This document shows positions 51,801-60,616 of a DNA stretch of 64,000 nucleotides, piece by piece. The first letter of the stretch is position 1. Every line of letters starts with the position of its first letter. The position numbers were made by a program, and so were the translations under genes. The notes beneath the pieces are model-generated. The model saw nothing but the letters and a program-made list of their open reading frames with translations. It was not told the origin of the DNA and did not search any database. The stretch lies in the NCBI RefSeq assembly GCF_002288635.1, contig NZ_NRSW01000001.1:2143728-2207727 (forward strand). The letters are read 5' to 3'. This stretch comes from Mucilaginibacter sp. MD40 (GTDB taxonomy: Bacteria; Bacteroidota; Bacteroidia; Sphingobacteriales; Sphingobacteriaceae).

Positions 51801-53415
51801 CGCGAATAGGGTCGATAGGAGGGTTGGTTACCTGCGCGAAGAATTGTTTAAAATAGCTCGACAGATGCTGTGGCTTATCAGATAAGATAGCCAATGGCAC
51901 ATCGGTACCCATTGAGCCAACCGGCTCTTTACCATCCAAAGCCATAGGTTTGATAATGGTATCAATGTCCTCGCGGCTGTAACCAAATACCTGCTGGTAG
52001 CGGTAAACAGCATCCGCACTTAAGCTCGCGAATGATACGCGTGGCTCGGGCAGGTCGCCCAGGCGTATTTTATAATTATCTAACCAGTTACCATAAGGCT
52101 GCTGGCTGGTAATTTCTTTCTTAATTTCTTCGTCGGTGATGATCTTGCCCTGCTCAGTATCTATCAGCAACATTTTGCCAGGCTGCAAGCGGCCTTTGCG
52201 TACAATGGTGCTCTCGTCTAACTTAAGCGTACCGGCTTCAGACGCGGCAATAACGCGGTTATCGCTGGTGATCACAAAACGCAGCGGGCGCAGACCATTA
52301 CGGTCCAACACGGCACCAACTTTTTTACCATCGGTAAAGCTGATAGCCGCAGGGCCATCCCATGGCTCCATTAGTGTTGCATGGTATTCGTAGAAAGCTT
52401 TTTTAACCGGATCCATTTGCTCGTTGCCATCCCATGCTTCGGGGATCAGCATCATCATTACGTGTGGTAATGAGCGGCCGGTGTGCAGCAATACTTCGAT
52501 GATGTTATCCAGGCAAGCAGAGTCTGATTGATTGTTATCAACCACCGGCAGCAGCATCTCCATTTCCTCGTTGGTGAAATAGGCAGAGGCAAATGATTTT
52601 ACGCCCGAATAGAACCAGTTAAGGTTACCGGTTAGCGTATTGATCTCCCCGTTATGCGCGATGAGGCGGAACGGTTGCGCCAGTTTCCATGACGGGAAAG
52701 TATTGGTAGAGAAACGTGAGTGGATCAGCGCTAAGCCAGATGTTACCCGTGGGTCGGCCAGGTCTTTAAAGTATTTACGCAGCTGGTAAGTAGTTACCTG
52801 GCCTTTGTAAATAATGGTTTTGCAGGAGAACGAAGTAAAGTAGAAGTGTTCGCCCGCGGCCGGAACCGTTTCCAAAACGGTTTTATTAATATAGCGGCGT
52901 AAAACATATAGCTTTCGCTCAAAATCATCGGCATTATAAATGCCGCGTGGGCGGGCAACAAATATCTGTTCGCAATCGGGCTCGGCCTGGCGGGCGGTTT
53001 CGCCAATTACTGATGAATCAACGTCGGGCTTGCGGAAACCGAGGATAGCAAAACCAAGCTTATCTGTAGCAGCCGAAATAATTTTACGGCAGGCCTTTTT
53101 TAAAGAAGGCTCTTTTGGCAGGAACATCATACCTACACCGTATTCACCCGGTTCAGGCAAGCTGATCTCCAGATCAGAACATTCTTCCATCAGAAATTCA
53201 TGCGGAAGCTGAATGAGGATACCGGCACCATCTCCGCTATCAGGGTCGCAGCCACAAGCACCACGGTGTTCCATGTTTTCTAACATGGTTAAGGCATCGC
53301 TTACAATAGCGTGCGATTTATGGCCGTTTATATGGGTGATAAAACCTGTTCCGCAGGAGTCGTGTTCAAATTCGGGCCTGTAAAGTCCCTGCTGGTTGCA
53401 ATCAGTCTGATCCAT
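48892..53415 (-). CDS. gltB: Glutamate synthase large subunit
   Basis: 1507-residue alpha subunit that makes two glutamate from glutamine and 2-oxoglutarate. The class II amidotransferase domain starts at Cys21 (HDSCGTGF) after a 20-residue propeptide that must be removed. The central and FMN-binding domains follow (GEGGEDEMRYEKLPNGD, VAGYDGGTGASPISSIKHAG), then the 3Fe-4S Cys motif CIMMRKCHLNTCPVGVAT, and the GXGXG beta-helix C-terminal domain. Forms one operon with gltD. Confidence 0.96.
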   Translation of the reverse strand: MDQTDCNQQGLYRPEFEHDSCGTGFITHINGHKSHAIVSDALTMLENMEHRGACGCDPDSGDGAGILIQLPHEFLMEECSDLEISLPEPGEYGVGMMFLPKEPSLKKACRKIISAATDKLGFAILGFRKPDVDSSVIGETARQAEPDCEQIFVARPRGIYNADDFERKLYVLRRYINKTVLETVPAAGEHFYFTSFSCKTIIYKGQVTTYQLRKYFKDLADPRVTSGLALIHSRFSTNTFPSWKLAQPFRLIAHNGEINTLTGNLNWFYSGVKSFASAYFTNEEMEMLLPVVDNNQSDSACLDNIIEVLLHTGRSLPHVMMMLIPEAWDGNEQMDPVKKAFYEYHATLMEPWDGPAAISFTDGKKVGAVLDRNGLRPLRFVITSDNRVIAASEAGTLKLDESTIVRKGRLQPGKMLLIDTEQGKIITDEEIKKEITSQQPYGNWLDNYKIRLGDLPEPRVSFASLSADAVYRYQQVFGYSREDIDTIIKPMALDGKEPVGSMGTDVPLAILSDKPQHLSSYFKQFFAQVTNPPIDPIRERLVMSLATFIGNNGNLLDEDKMHCHCVVLNHPILKNHQLEKLRSIDTGLFHAKTLQTYYKADGNPGSLEKGIERLCRYADDAVDDGFEVLILSDRAIDSEHAPIPMLLAVSAVHHHLIKKGRRGAVGIVAETGDVWEVHHFATLLAFGATAINPYLALSTIETLKNEGHLETSLDLKSLYKNYVKSVNDGLLKIFSKMGISTLQSYHGSQVFEILGINKEVVDRYFTGAVTRIEGLGLDEIAKESLCKHKTGFNAPKTETHLLPEGGIYQWKRRGEAHLFNPTTVHLLQHATRSNSYQVYKNYAAAINEQTEKHYTIRGLLDFAHHRESISLDEVEPAESIMKRFATGAMSFGSISHEAHSTMAIAMNRIGGKSNTGEGGEDEMRYEKLPNGDSMRSAIKQIASARFGVTSHYLTNADELQIKMAQGAKPGEGGQLPGHKVDEWIAKTRHSTPGVGLISPPPHHDIYSIEDLAQLIFDLKNANREARINVKLVSKAGVGTIAAGVAKAHADVILVAGYDGGTGASPISSIKHAGLPWELGLAEAHQTLVRNKLRSRVVLQTDGQLKTGRDLAIATLMGAEEWGVATAALVAGGCIMMRKCHLNTCPVGVATQDPELRKLFSGSPDHVVNLFRFMAEELREIMAELGFRTINEMVGRVQFLKVRDNIKSWKAKTVNLSAILHPVNTAKGSTLYNSEKQDHGMDAILDWQLLEHAKPALVDKTPVFGTFDVKNVDRTIGTLLSNEISKVYGSAGLPDNTINFKFKGSAGQSFGAFNTKGVSFELEGEANDYVGKGLSGAQLAIYPDASAKFTPEENIIIGNVALYGATSGELFVRGMAGERFAVRNSGATTVVEGIGDHGCEYMTGGRALILGETGRNFAAGMSGGLAWVYNPKGTFAANCNTEMVDLDPLSVKDEEQIKALLKKHINLTGSKVAQDILKNWDKASSQFVKVFPKEYKKVLEKLEYQTVS

Positions 53416-53631
53416 ATCTTTTACACAAAGTTTATAATTAGCGTAATAACGAAGTTACTAAAATTACATTTTTTTCATAAAAATATCCATAATTTTTTTA
53501 AAATTTCTAAAACGGAGCCATTTTGATGCAAGAAATTTATTAAGTCGACAATTATCGTATACTTTAGCTATCAATTTGATAATTTTCAGAGGTTGAATAA
53601 TATGCACACATAGTAAATTCCCTAATAAGTT

Positions 53632-53639
53632 TACTTTTG
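53632..53639 (+). promoter_or_regulatory. Bacteroidetes -7 box upstream of gmhB
   Basis: TACTTTTG, 25 bp before the gmhB ATG. Confidence 0.5.
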
Positions 53640-53664
53640 CGGAAATCTTGTTTTATACTTACTC

Positions 53665-54156
53665 ATGACAGAAAAAAGGAAAGCGGTTTTTTTAGACCGC
53701 GATGGTGTACTGAATCGCGAAATGGGCGATTACGTATGTAAATTTGAGGATTTTCATGTACTTGATAATTTTGATGCGCTTAAAGAACTGCAGGACCGTG
53801 GCTATTTATTACTGGTAGCTACTAACCAGGGTGGTTTGGCAAAGGGCTGGTACAGTGAGGAAGAACTGGCAAAAATGCATAAGCACCTGAAACAGGTTTA
53901 CCATGAACGCGGGGTAGAGCTAACCGACTTTTTTTACTGCCCCCATCACCCAAATTTTACTGGCGATTGCGACTGCCGTAAACCCAAACCCGGCTTATTG
54001 TTGCAGGGCATCGAAAAATATAATATCGACCCGGCCAAATCTTACTTCATTGGCGACCGTGAGCGCGATGTTGAAGCAGGTGAAGCCGCCGGCGTTAAAG
54101 GCATTTTGATTGACAGCGACCAGCCGATAAGTACGGTTTTGGATTTGATAGAATAA
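53665..54156 (+). CDS. gmhB: D-glycero-D-manno-heptose 1,7-bisphosphate 7-phosphatase
   Basis: HAD-IIIA phosphatase in ADP-heptose synthesis for lipopolysaccharide, 163 residues. Nucleophile Asp11 and Asp13 (FLDRDGVLN), TNQGG at 53-57, the GmhB zinc loop with Cys92, His94, Cys102 and Cys104 (YCPHHPNFTGDCDC), and GDRERDVEAG. Could also act on related heptose bisphosphates; the zinc loop argues for GmhB rather than histidinol phosphatase. Confidence 0.85.
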   Translation: MTEKRKAVFLDRDGVLNREMGDYVCKFEDFHVLDNFDALKELQDRGYLLLVATNQGGLAKGWYSEEELAKMHKHLKQVYHERGVELTDFFYCPHHPNFTGDCDCRKPKPGLLLQGIEKYNIDPAKSYFIGDRERDVEAGEAAGVKGILIDSDQPISTVLDLIE

Positions 54157-54161
54157 ATATT

Positions 54162-54236
54162 GATGTGCAGATAACCTTGTTTATTTACACATGTGATGGT
54201 TCATTTGCACATCTGCACACTTGAAATCTGCACATC
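54162..54236. repeat. Degenerate-word palindrome (GATGTGCAG type)
   Basis: GATGTGCAG at the left, and CACATCTGCACAC...CTGCACATC at the right (54208-54236), with ACACATGTG in between. Lies between gmhB and the membrane protein. Confidence 0.55.
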
Positions 54237-54287
54237 CTATCTAAAACATTTTGGAATGTCGTTCCTTTTTAAAGCATCTAAGCATTA

Positions 54288-55811
54288 ATGACGTTTACAG
54301 ATAAATTAAAGAACTACGATACACTGGTATTTTCAGCGATAGCTTTTTTTGCTATTTACCTGTTCTGCAGTTACAATGGAGTGGGCATATCCCCCGACTC
54401 CATCATGTATACCAGCGCTGCACGTAACTTTGTGGCCCATGGTAATTTGCATACGTTTAACCATGCCCCAATTGTAGATTTCCCGGTTTTTTATCCTACT
54501 TATTTAGGTGTCATCAGTTTTATTACCCGGCTTGATCCTACCGTGTTTGGATGGTGGCTTGATGCTTTGATGTTTGGCGCGCTTATCTATTGCAGCGGCT
54601 ATATCATGTCGCGGTTTGTACCTACGTCGCGCGTTTACAAATGGCTGGTGCTGGCGGCTATTATCTTAAATCCCGGCTTATTACAGGTTTACACCTATTT
54701 ATGGTCGGAGACGCTATTTATTTTAGAGGTGCTGCTGTTCATGATTGTTTTCAGGCAATATTTGGTTAACCATGCCGGTAAATGGCTGGTTTTCGCAGCG
54801 TTAATAGCCGCGGTTGCCTGCATTACGCGCTATGCCGCTGTTACTATAGTGGGTACAGGCGGTTTAATACTCTTGCTTGACCGTACTTTGCCTATCCGGA
54901 AAAAGATAGGGCATATCCTCATATTCGGGTTTATTTCTATCTCCTTACTGGTAGCCAACCTTTGGTTCAATGCTTTGCATACAGGTACGGTTACCGGTCC
55001 GCGAGAGCCATCCATTACGCCTTTTATCAAAAACCTATACTACTTTGGTACGGTATTTTGCGAGTGGCTGGGCTTTACACCTAATATGTATTTTCTGGCT
55101 ACGCCGCTTGCCATTGTTATTTTAGCGGGTTTTATAGCCGCTCTGGCCTTTAACTTTTACCGCCGTAAACTTAATAGTTACGAGAACCTGGCGATTGCTT
55201 TCGCGTTGGTTTACGGCCTGTTCATTGTGCTTTCTTCTACCTTTTCGCGGTATGAGCGTATTAACCCGAGGCTGCTATCACCTATGTATATACCCGCTTT
55301 GTGGGGCTATACCAGTTGGGGTTTGCTTTTTTTGAAGCGCTTAGCCAATCATAAGTTGCGTACAGTTGTAGCAGTAGTATTTATTGCCGCTATGCTGGGC
55401 TATATTACCAAAATATTTATGGTAGACCGCGACAGGTATAAAGACCAAATAGCTGATGAATACGGTAACCCTGGTTATACCGACAACGACTGGATGGAAT
55501 CGAAATTTGCCGCTTATCTTAAAACAATGGATAAAAGCATTTTTAAGCCGGGTATAACCATTTATTCAGACGCGCACGAAGCGGTTTATTTTTTCTCAGG
55601 CATGTCTGCCTACCTGGTGCCGCATAAATTTTTTAAGAAGGATGTAGAGAAGTTTTACCGTATCAAGCGCTTTTACCTCATCTGGTTTAACAACCTTGAG
55701 AATCCGGAACTGATAAACTTAAAGGACATAAAAGCCCATAAACAGCTTAAAACCATTAAAGATTTTGGTGAAGAGGGCGGGATATATGAATACGATGAAA
55801 GCGTTAAGTAG
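54288..55811 (+). CDS. Multi-pass membrane protein, probable GT-C glycosyltransferase
   Basis: A 507-residue protein with 9-11 predicted transmembrane helices in residues 15-385 and a soluble tail of about 120 residues. The first loop has GISPDSIMYTSAARN, an acidic loop similar to that of GT-C enzymes, and the later helices end in WSETLFI and RYAAVTIVG. The tail has IKRFYLIWFNN. It follows gmhB, so a role in glycan assembly is plausible but not shown. Distinct from the GT39-like gene at 18507. Confidence 0.7.
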   Translation: MTFTDKLKNYDTLVFSAIAFFAIYLFCSYNGVGISPDSIMYTSAARNFVAHGNLHTFNHAPIVDFPVFYPTYLGVISFITRLDPTVFGWWLDALMFGALIYCSGYIMSRFVPTSRVYKWLVLAAIILNPGLLQVYTYLWSETLFILEVLLFMIVFRQYLVNHAGKWLVFAALIAAVACITRYAAVTIVGTGGLILLLDRTLPIRKKIGHILIFGFISISLLVANLWFNALHTGTVTGPREPSITPFIKNLYYFGTVFCEWLGFTPNMYFLATPLAIVILAGFIAALAFNFYRRKLNSYENLAIAFALVYGLFIVLSSTFSRYERINPRLLSPMYIPALWGYTSWGLLFLKRLANHKLRTVVAVVFIAAMLGYITKIFMVDRDRYKDQIADEYGNPGYTDNDWMESKFAAYLKTMDKSIFKPGITIYSDAHEAVYFFSGMSAYLVPHKFFKKDVEKFYRIKRFYLIWFNNLENPELINLKDIKAHKQLKTIKDFGEEGGIYEYDESVK

Positions 55812-55815
55812 CGTG

Positions 55816-56487
55816 TTATTTATCACTCGGGTTTTTCTTGCCCGCTAACAGCATCTCTACCATTTTGGTTATACGGTTAGCGCGGGTTTGTTCCTGCTTG
55901 GCGCTTAATATCCAAACCACATACTCCTTACGGTGCGACCATGCCAGCTTCTCAAAATTGACAAAAGCAGCCGGAGCCGCCGCCAATGCTTCTTGCAGAT
56001 AGGAGGGAATGGTAATTTGCTTTTTTACCGAATCTATGTAATCTGAATAAGCGTTTTGCTGCTTCATGGCTTCCTGGCTGGTGTCGGATCTTTTAACCAT
56101 ATGTTCCGGCTTAAATCGTAAAGCCGTCCAAGTATCATTTATAGCAGCAGATGCCACCGGCCTTAGCTGGTATCTGGCAGGTTCGTCCCAGCTGCTCATC
56201 ATTTCCAGGTCGGTAGCTATACCTGAGTTTTTCTTCGGATAGATCACCCACAGGATGGTATCATCAGTGAGTATGGGCTTTAGTTTTAACAATATTGCCG
56301 CCAGCTCGCTTTTGCTTTTCGCAAAGGCTTGTATGCCGCTCACTTGCCTGTCTGGAGTAAAAACCAACTCAACACCATCAGGCAGGGGATCCAGGGCTGC
56401 CGCGTAATCTTTGGGAGGGTTAATAAGCAGCCAGGTTTGGCCGGCCTTTATTTGCAGTTTTTTAGCGAGCGCGCTGGTGGGAATCAT
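55816..56487 (-). CDS. YdeI/OmpD-associated family protein
   Basis: A 223-residue cytoplasmic protein. The C-terminal third has the YdeI signature (PSYLQEALAAAPAAFVNFEKLAWSHRKEYVVWILSAKQEQTRANRITKMVEMLLAGKK). The N-terminal part (LINPPKDYAAAL, FTPDRQVSGIQAFAKSKSEL, WVIYPKKNSG) resembles the DUF3052-like domain often fused to it. Function is unknown. It converges with the membrane-protein gene, 4 bp apart, without a visible terminator. Confidence 0.78.
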   Translation of the reverse strand: MIPTSALAKKLQIKAGQTWLLINPPKDYAAALDPLPDGVELVFTPDRQVSGIQAFAKSKSELAAILLKLKPILTDDTILWVIYPKKNSGIATDLEMMSSWDEPARYQLRPVASAAINDTWTALRFKPEHMVKRSDTSQEAMKQQNAYSDYIDSVKKQITIPSYLQEALAAAPAAFVNFEKLAWSHRKEYVVWILSAKQEQTRANRITKMVEMLLAGKKNPSDK

Positions 56488-56541
56488 AATTAATGGATCA
56501 GGTGCTCACTAAATTATAGAAAAATTGTCAAGGTCAATCCA

Positions 56542-57075
56542 TCAGCCATGAACTATTTTGGCGTAGAAATCCCACAATACTATACCTGCCGATACCACAA
56601 TGTTAAAGGAATGCTTGGTGCCAAACTGGGGTATTTCTATACAACCATCTATCAGCGCCATTACTTCATCGCTTACGCCGTTAACCTCATTACCGAATAT
56701 CAGGGCATACTTTTCACCCGGGTTGGGCCCAAAGTTGTTAAGCATGGTGCTGTTCTCTGCCTGTTCAATGGCAATTATTTTGTAACCATCTGCTCTTAGC
56801 CGGGTTACGGCATCAACCGTGTTTTGATAATAAGCCCAATCTACAGCGTTGGTAGCACCAAGCGCTGTTTTCTCAATTTCGCGGTGTGGGGGCTGCGCGG
56901 TAATGCCGCAGAGGCATATTTGTTCAACAGCAAATCCGTCAGAAGTACGGAATATGGAACCAATATTGTGCATACTGCGCACATTATCCAGCACAACGGC
57001 TACGGGCAGTTTTTGCTGTTCCTTAAATTCGGCTATGGTTGCACGGTTAAGTTCGTCGAGTTTTAATTTGCGCAT
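56542..57075 (-). CDS. TrmH/SpoU-family RNA 2'-O-methyltransferase
   Basis: A 177-residue SAM-dependent enzyme with the trefoil-knot SPOUT fold. Motif 1 VVLDNVRSMHNIGSIFRTSDGF; motif 2 YALIFGNEVNGVSDE; motif 3 IEIPQFGTKHSFNIVVSAGIVLWDF. It has only the catalytic domain without the substrate-binding extension. The target position in tRNA or rRNA cannot be inferred. Confidence 0.87.
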   Translation of the reverse strand: MRKLKLDELNRATIAEFKEQQKLPVAVVLDNVRSMHNIGSIFRTSDGFAVEQICLCGITAQPPHREIEKTALGATNAVDWAYYQNTVDAVTRLRADGYKIIAIEQAENSTMLNNFGPNPGEKYALIFGNEVNGVSDEVMALIDGCIEIPQFGTKHSFNIVVSAGIVLWDFYAKIVHG

Positions 57076-57101
57076 GAGCTTTTAAGCGTAAAACCGCTAA
57101 A

Positions 57102-58271
57102 TTACGATTTTACCTGCTCTTTAAGCACGCCAACACCATCACCAATAAGCGAGCTGTATACCGATGGCGCGTAACCGATTTTTTCGGTGTAATACGCTAT
57201 TACATCATTGCTGAAGCGCTTAAAGCCATCACCCTTAACCAATGCTATGGCACAGCCGCCAAAGCCGGCGCCTGTCATGCGGGCACCGGCAACATCCGGG
57301 TTAGTTTTAGCATATTGTACCACCGTATCCAGTTCTGTTCCGCTTACTTCATAAAGGTCGCGCAAGGAGTCATGCGAGGCATACATCAATTTTCCAAAGC
57401 CGTTAAGGTCATTGTTATTTAAAGCTTCGGCGGCTTTTTTTACACGGTCGTTTTCTTCAACCACGTGCTGTGCGCGCTTTTGAACGGTAGGGTCTGTTAT
57501 TAAATATTTATGCCGATCAAAGGTATCGCTGTTGATATCGCACAGGTAGGTAATATTGAGTTCGTGCTGTAAAGCTGTTAGGGCTGTTTGGCATTCCTTT
57601 ACCCGCTCGTTGTATTTTGATTCGGCCAGTTTACGTGGTTTATTGGTATTGATGATGGCCAGTACATAGTCGCCCAGGTTGCTGTCAACCGCTTCATAGG
57701 CAAGCGTGTTGCAATCCAGTTTCAGGGCTTTATCCTTTTCACCGAATGCCACGGCAAACTGGTCCATAATACCGCAGCTAACGCCTATAAATTTATTCTC
57801 AACAGATTGGGCCAGTTTAACCAGTTCAAGCTTGTTGTAACCGGCACTAAAAAGCTCATTTAAGGCAAATGCGGTAACCACTTCAATAGATGCTGATGAA
57901 GATAAACCCGAACCGATGGGGATGTCGCCGAAAAACAATAGGTCTAACCCGCGCAGTTCTTTGCCGGATTGCTGAAAGTGATTGATGACCCCCAGCGGGT
58001 AATTATACCAGGTTTCTCCTGTTTTACGGTGTTCTGCATTTACCGGAATTTCCGTTTCTTCGTTAAAGTTCAGGCTCTTGAAACGAAATACGTTATCGTT
58101 ATTGAACGCTACTAAAAGGTAAGTACCAAAGGTAATGGCGCAAGGCATCACCAGCCCTCCGTTGTAATCTATATGTTCGCCAATAAGGTTAACCCTGCCA
58201 GGTGAAAAAAAGGTTTCATCGGCATGTTTACCATATTGTTCAAAGAATTGCTGTTGCAGATCGGCTTTCAT
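57102..58271 (-). CDS. galK: Galactokinase
   Basis: GHMP kinase that phosphorylates galactose, 389 residues. The galactokinase signature GRVNLIGEHIDYN is at 25-37; ATP loop GDIPIGSGLSSSASIE in the middle; third motif GARMTGAGFGGCAIALV near the end. ATG 58271 is used because the frame upstream (to 58301) starts with a non-ATG codon and the family begins right there. No other Leloir genes are close. Confidence 0.92.
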   Translation of the reverse strand: MKADLQQQFFEQYGKHADETFFSPGRVNLIGEHIDYNGGLVMPCAITFGTYLLVAFNNDNVFRFKSLNFNEETEIPVNAEHRKTGETWYNYPLGVINHFQQSGKELRGLDLLFFGDIPIGSGLSSSASIEVVTAFALNELFSAGYNKLELVKLAQSVENKFIGVSCGIMDQFAVAFGEKDKALKLDCNTLAYEAVDSNLGDYVLAIINTNKPRKLAESKYNERVKECQTALTALQHELNITYLCDINSDTFDRHKYLITDPTVQKRAQHVVEENDRVKKAAEALNNNDLNGFGKLMYASHDSLRDLYEVSGTELDTVVQYAKTNPDVAGARMTGAGFGGCAIALVKGDGFKRFSNDVIAYYTEKIGYAPSVYSSLIGDGVGVLKEQVKS

Positions 58272-58406
58272 TTTTTCCAGGTATAATAATTGGGAAAACA
58301 AATATTGTAAATTATACAGTTATTCCGATGTTTAACCGAAAAAATTATTTTTAATGACCTCGGGGACTTATAAACACAAGACCACATTATTTGTTAATTT
58401 TAAAAA

Positions 58407-58706
58407 ATGACGCACATGAACCAATACCTCGTAACCGCATATGATTTTACCGACGAAGGCGCCTATGAACGCCGTATGAACGTTAGGCCGCACCACCTGG
58501 ATGGCGCTAAGGAACTTAAAGAAAGCGGTAATTATGTTTTTGCCGGTGCTATGCTGGATGATGATGGCCGGATGATTGGTTCAGTAATGATATTACAGTT
58601 TGAAAATGAGGAACAGTTAGAGGCCTGGAAACAGCGCGAGCCTTACATTACCCAACAGGTTTGGGAAACGGTTGATGTAAAACCTTTTAAAGTAGCTAAC
58701 ATTTAA
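58407..58706 (+). CDS. YciI-family protein
   Basis: A 99-residue ferredoxin-like fold protein. The conserved His-Asp region is seen in RRMNVRPHHLDGAKELKESG, then FAGAMLDDDGRMIGSVMILQFENEEQLEAWKQREPYI. Some members hydrolyse chloro-aromatic lactones, most have no known role. A second possible ATG at 58416 would shorten it by three residues. Its stop codon overlaps that of the convergent gene (TTAA). Confidence 0.82.
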   Translation: MTHMNQYLVTAYDFTDEGAYERRMNVRPHHLDGAKELKESGNYVFAGAMLDDDGRMIGSVMILQFENEEQLEAWKQREPYITQQVWETVDVKPFKVANI

Positions 58707-59101
58707 TTGTCCGGTGTAAAAGACTGGTACTCCCAATACCCTTGTTGGTTACGTGCGTAAATTGCCGTATATGGTTTTCCTTCTGTTCTAAAACTGAATG
58801 AGAAGTTTGAAATAGCAGGATCAGACGGTAAGAATTGTTCAACAATGCTATCGGCTATCAGCTTTATTTTATCGCTTTCACTTACCTGGGCCGGCTGTGC
58901 TGAAAGGCTTTCCTTATATTCTTTAAATGAAGAATATTGATACTGCTGCTGTTGCATTTGCCGGGCGGCGTTAAAGGCAGCTTCTTCGGCTTCAAGGCGG
59001 TATTCTTCCATGGCCTCGAGCAAACCCGAATGGTTGATCTCTGGGATGCCATCCGGCGTATAGGAGTAGTATTTTTGCAGGATATCTTCTTTGCTTTTCA
59101 C
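58703..59101 (-). CDS. Hypothetical protein
   Basis: A 132-residue protein, probably starting at GTG 59101. Residues 25-60 are a charged helix with Glu and Gln runs (LEAMEEYRLEAEEAAFNAARQMQQQQYQY), followed by a beta-rich C-terminal half (FRTEGKPYTAIYARNQQGYWEYQSF). No signal peptide or membrane segment. I do not recognise a family. It is bounded by the convergent YciI gene and the aldo/keto reductase terminator. Confidence 0.6.
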   Translation of the reverse strand: MKSKEDILQKYYSYTPDGIPEINHSGLLEAMEEYRLEAEEAAFNAARQMQQQQYQYSSFKEYKESLSAQPAQVSESDKIKLIADSIVEQFLPSDPAISNFSFSFRTEGKPYTAIYARNQQGYWEYQSFTPDN

Positions 59102-59120
59102 GCCTGCAATTTAATCATAA

Positions 59121-59155
59121 TAAAAATGCCTCCGTTACTGGAGGCATTTTTATTA
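59121..59155 (-). terminator. Terminator of the aldo/keto reductase gene
   Basis: A perfect 13-bp stem TAAAAATGCCTCC/GGAGGCATTTTTA (59121-59133 and 59140-59152) with a 6-nt loop. Confidence 0.85.
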
Positions 59156-59168
59156 AAGTGTTTGTCGT

Positions 59169-60038
59169 TTAGCCTACAGGTGGGGCTATGCCATCTAATT
59201 GGTCCATATCCTCTTCATCTAACCTGATATTTGCAGCTTGCATGTTTTCTTCCAGGTGAGCCACGCTTGAGGTACCCGGTATCAGTAATATATTTTTTGA
59301 GTGGTTCAATAACCAGTTAAGGGCGACCTGGTGTATGGTGGCATTGTGCTTATCTGCTATCTTTTGTAATATTTCATTCGCAGTTACATTACCGCCGCTT
59401 AACGGGTACCATGGGATAAAGGCAATATCATTATCCTCACAATAGTTTAACACGCCTTCCCATTTACGGTTATCAACGCTGTACATGTTTTGTACCGATA
59501 CTACTTCAAAATAATCCTGCGCTTTTTTAATGGCGTCAACATCTACTTCTGAGAGACCGATGTGTACTATTTTACCTTGTTGCTGTGCTTCACGCAAAAA
59601 TTCAAAGCTCTGCTCGGCAGGAACATTAGGATCTATGCGATGTAACTGGTACAGATCTATCTGGTCAAGTTTCAGTCGCTTTAAACTGCCTTCTAATGCC
59701 TCTTTCAAATGTTTAGGGCTGGCATCAACAGGCCATTGGTCGGGGCCGGTACGTTGCAAGCCGCCTTTGGTGCCAATTACCAATCCCTGCGGATACGGAT
59801 ACAGCGCTTCGGCAATCAGTTCCTCAGAGATATGCGGGCCATAGCTATCTGCCGTATCAATAAAATTTACGCCAAGTTCAACAGCGCGTTTCAATACTCT
59901 TATTGCTTCGTCTTTATCTTTAGGCGGGCCCCAAATGCCCTTACCGGTTATACGCATAGCCCCATAGCCGAGGCGGTTAACTGTTAATTCGCCGCCAATG
60001 GTAAATGTTGCCGGCAATGTTGTTGTGTTGTTGTTCAT
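59169..60038 (-). CDS. Aldo/keto reductase
   Basis: NADPH-dependent TIM-barrel oxidoreductase, 289 residues. Catalytic tetrad: Asp in NFIDTADSYG, Tyr in the same motif, Lys in GTKGGL, and His in LYQLHRIDPNV; the cofactor end LLIPGTSSVAHLEENM is typical. Belongs to the AKR group near YajO/Tas-like enzymes; substrate unknown. Confidence 0.87.
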   Translation of the reverse strand: MNNNTTTLPATFTIGGELTVNRLGYGAMRITGKGIWGPPKDKDEAIRVLKRAVELGVNFIDTADSYGPHISEELIAEALYPYPQGLVIGTKGGLQRTGPDQWPVDASPKHLKEALEGSLKRLKLDQIDLYQLHRIDPNVPAEQSFEFLREAQQQGKIVHIGLSEVDVDAIKKAQDYFEVVSVQNMYSVDNRKWEGVLNYCEDNDIAFIPWYPLSGGNVTANEILQKIADKHNATIHQVALNWLLNHSKNILLIPGTSSVAHLEENMQAANIRLDEEDMDQLDGIAPPVG

Positions 60039-60154
60039 AAATATCTGCCAATGATAGATTTAAATAACGCTAAGCAACTACTATTGTTCGGTAATTGCTT
60101 CATTAAACTGTCATTTAATATTCGCGAAAACACATAACCATTACAGGCATATAA

Positions 60155-60559
60155 TTATCGCCATAAGCCTATAATTGCGCCCATTAAAGTAAGGGCGACC
60201 ACGCTGTAACCGCCATTGATAAAAATGAGGCGCCAGCTTTTGAGTTCAAAAAGGCTGTGTATGGCAATGGCGCTAAATGTCCATACTCCGGCGAGGAAAC
60301 CCGCTGTTGCGCCCCAGGTTACGGTTGTTTTTTCGTCAGCAAGAAACATGGCCAGGTTAAAAGCCATCACTAATGAAAAGAAAGCGGTAAAGCCAAATAT
60401 TTTGGCTTTGTTGCCCTCTTGTATCTGTTCGGTTGATAGCTGGTTGTCGGCCATCCACGCTTTTCCAAATACCGGAGGGGCGTACCAGAGGCCGCCAACA
60501 GCAAAGCCTGATAACGCTGCCAACAAAATTGCAGGTACATTAATAAAAGTAGGATTCAT
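60155..60559 (-). CDS. DUF1761 membrane protein
   Basis: A 134-residue protein with four transmembrane segments. The N-terminus INVPAILLAALSGFAVGGLWYAPPVFGKAW is the DUF1761 signature; then FTAFFSLVMAFNLAMFL, and a final pair of helices (FLAGVWTFSAIAIHSLFE, WRLIFINGGYSVVALTLMGAIIGLW). Role unknown. Confidence 0.82.
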   Translation of the reverse strand: MNPTFINVPAILLAALSGFAVGGLWYAPPVFGKAWMADNQLSTEQIQEGNKAKIFGFTAFFSLVMAFNLAMFLADEKTTVTWGATAGFLAGVWTFSAIAIHSLFELKSWRLIFINGGYSVVALTLMGAIIGLWR

Positions 60560-60616
60560 GATATTCAGGTTTAATCAACCTAAATATACCAAATTTTTTA
60601 TTGCACAGATTACAGA

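Noticed and set aside
54162..54236. tRNA-like or riboswitch structure
   Set aside because: The fold is explained by the inverted word repeat; no conserved tRNA or aptamer nucleotides are seen here or in other spacers.
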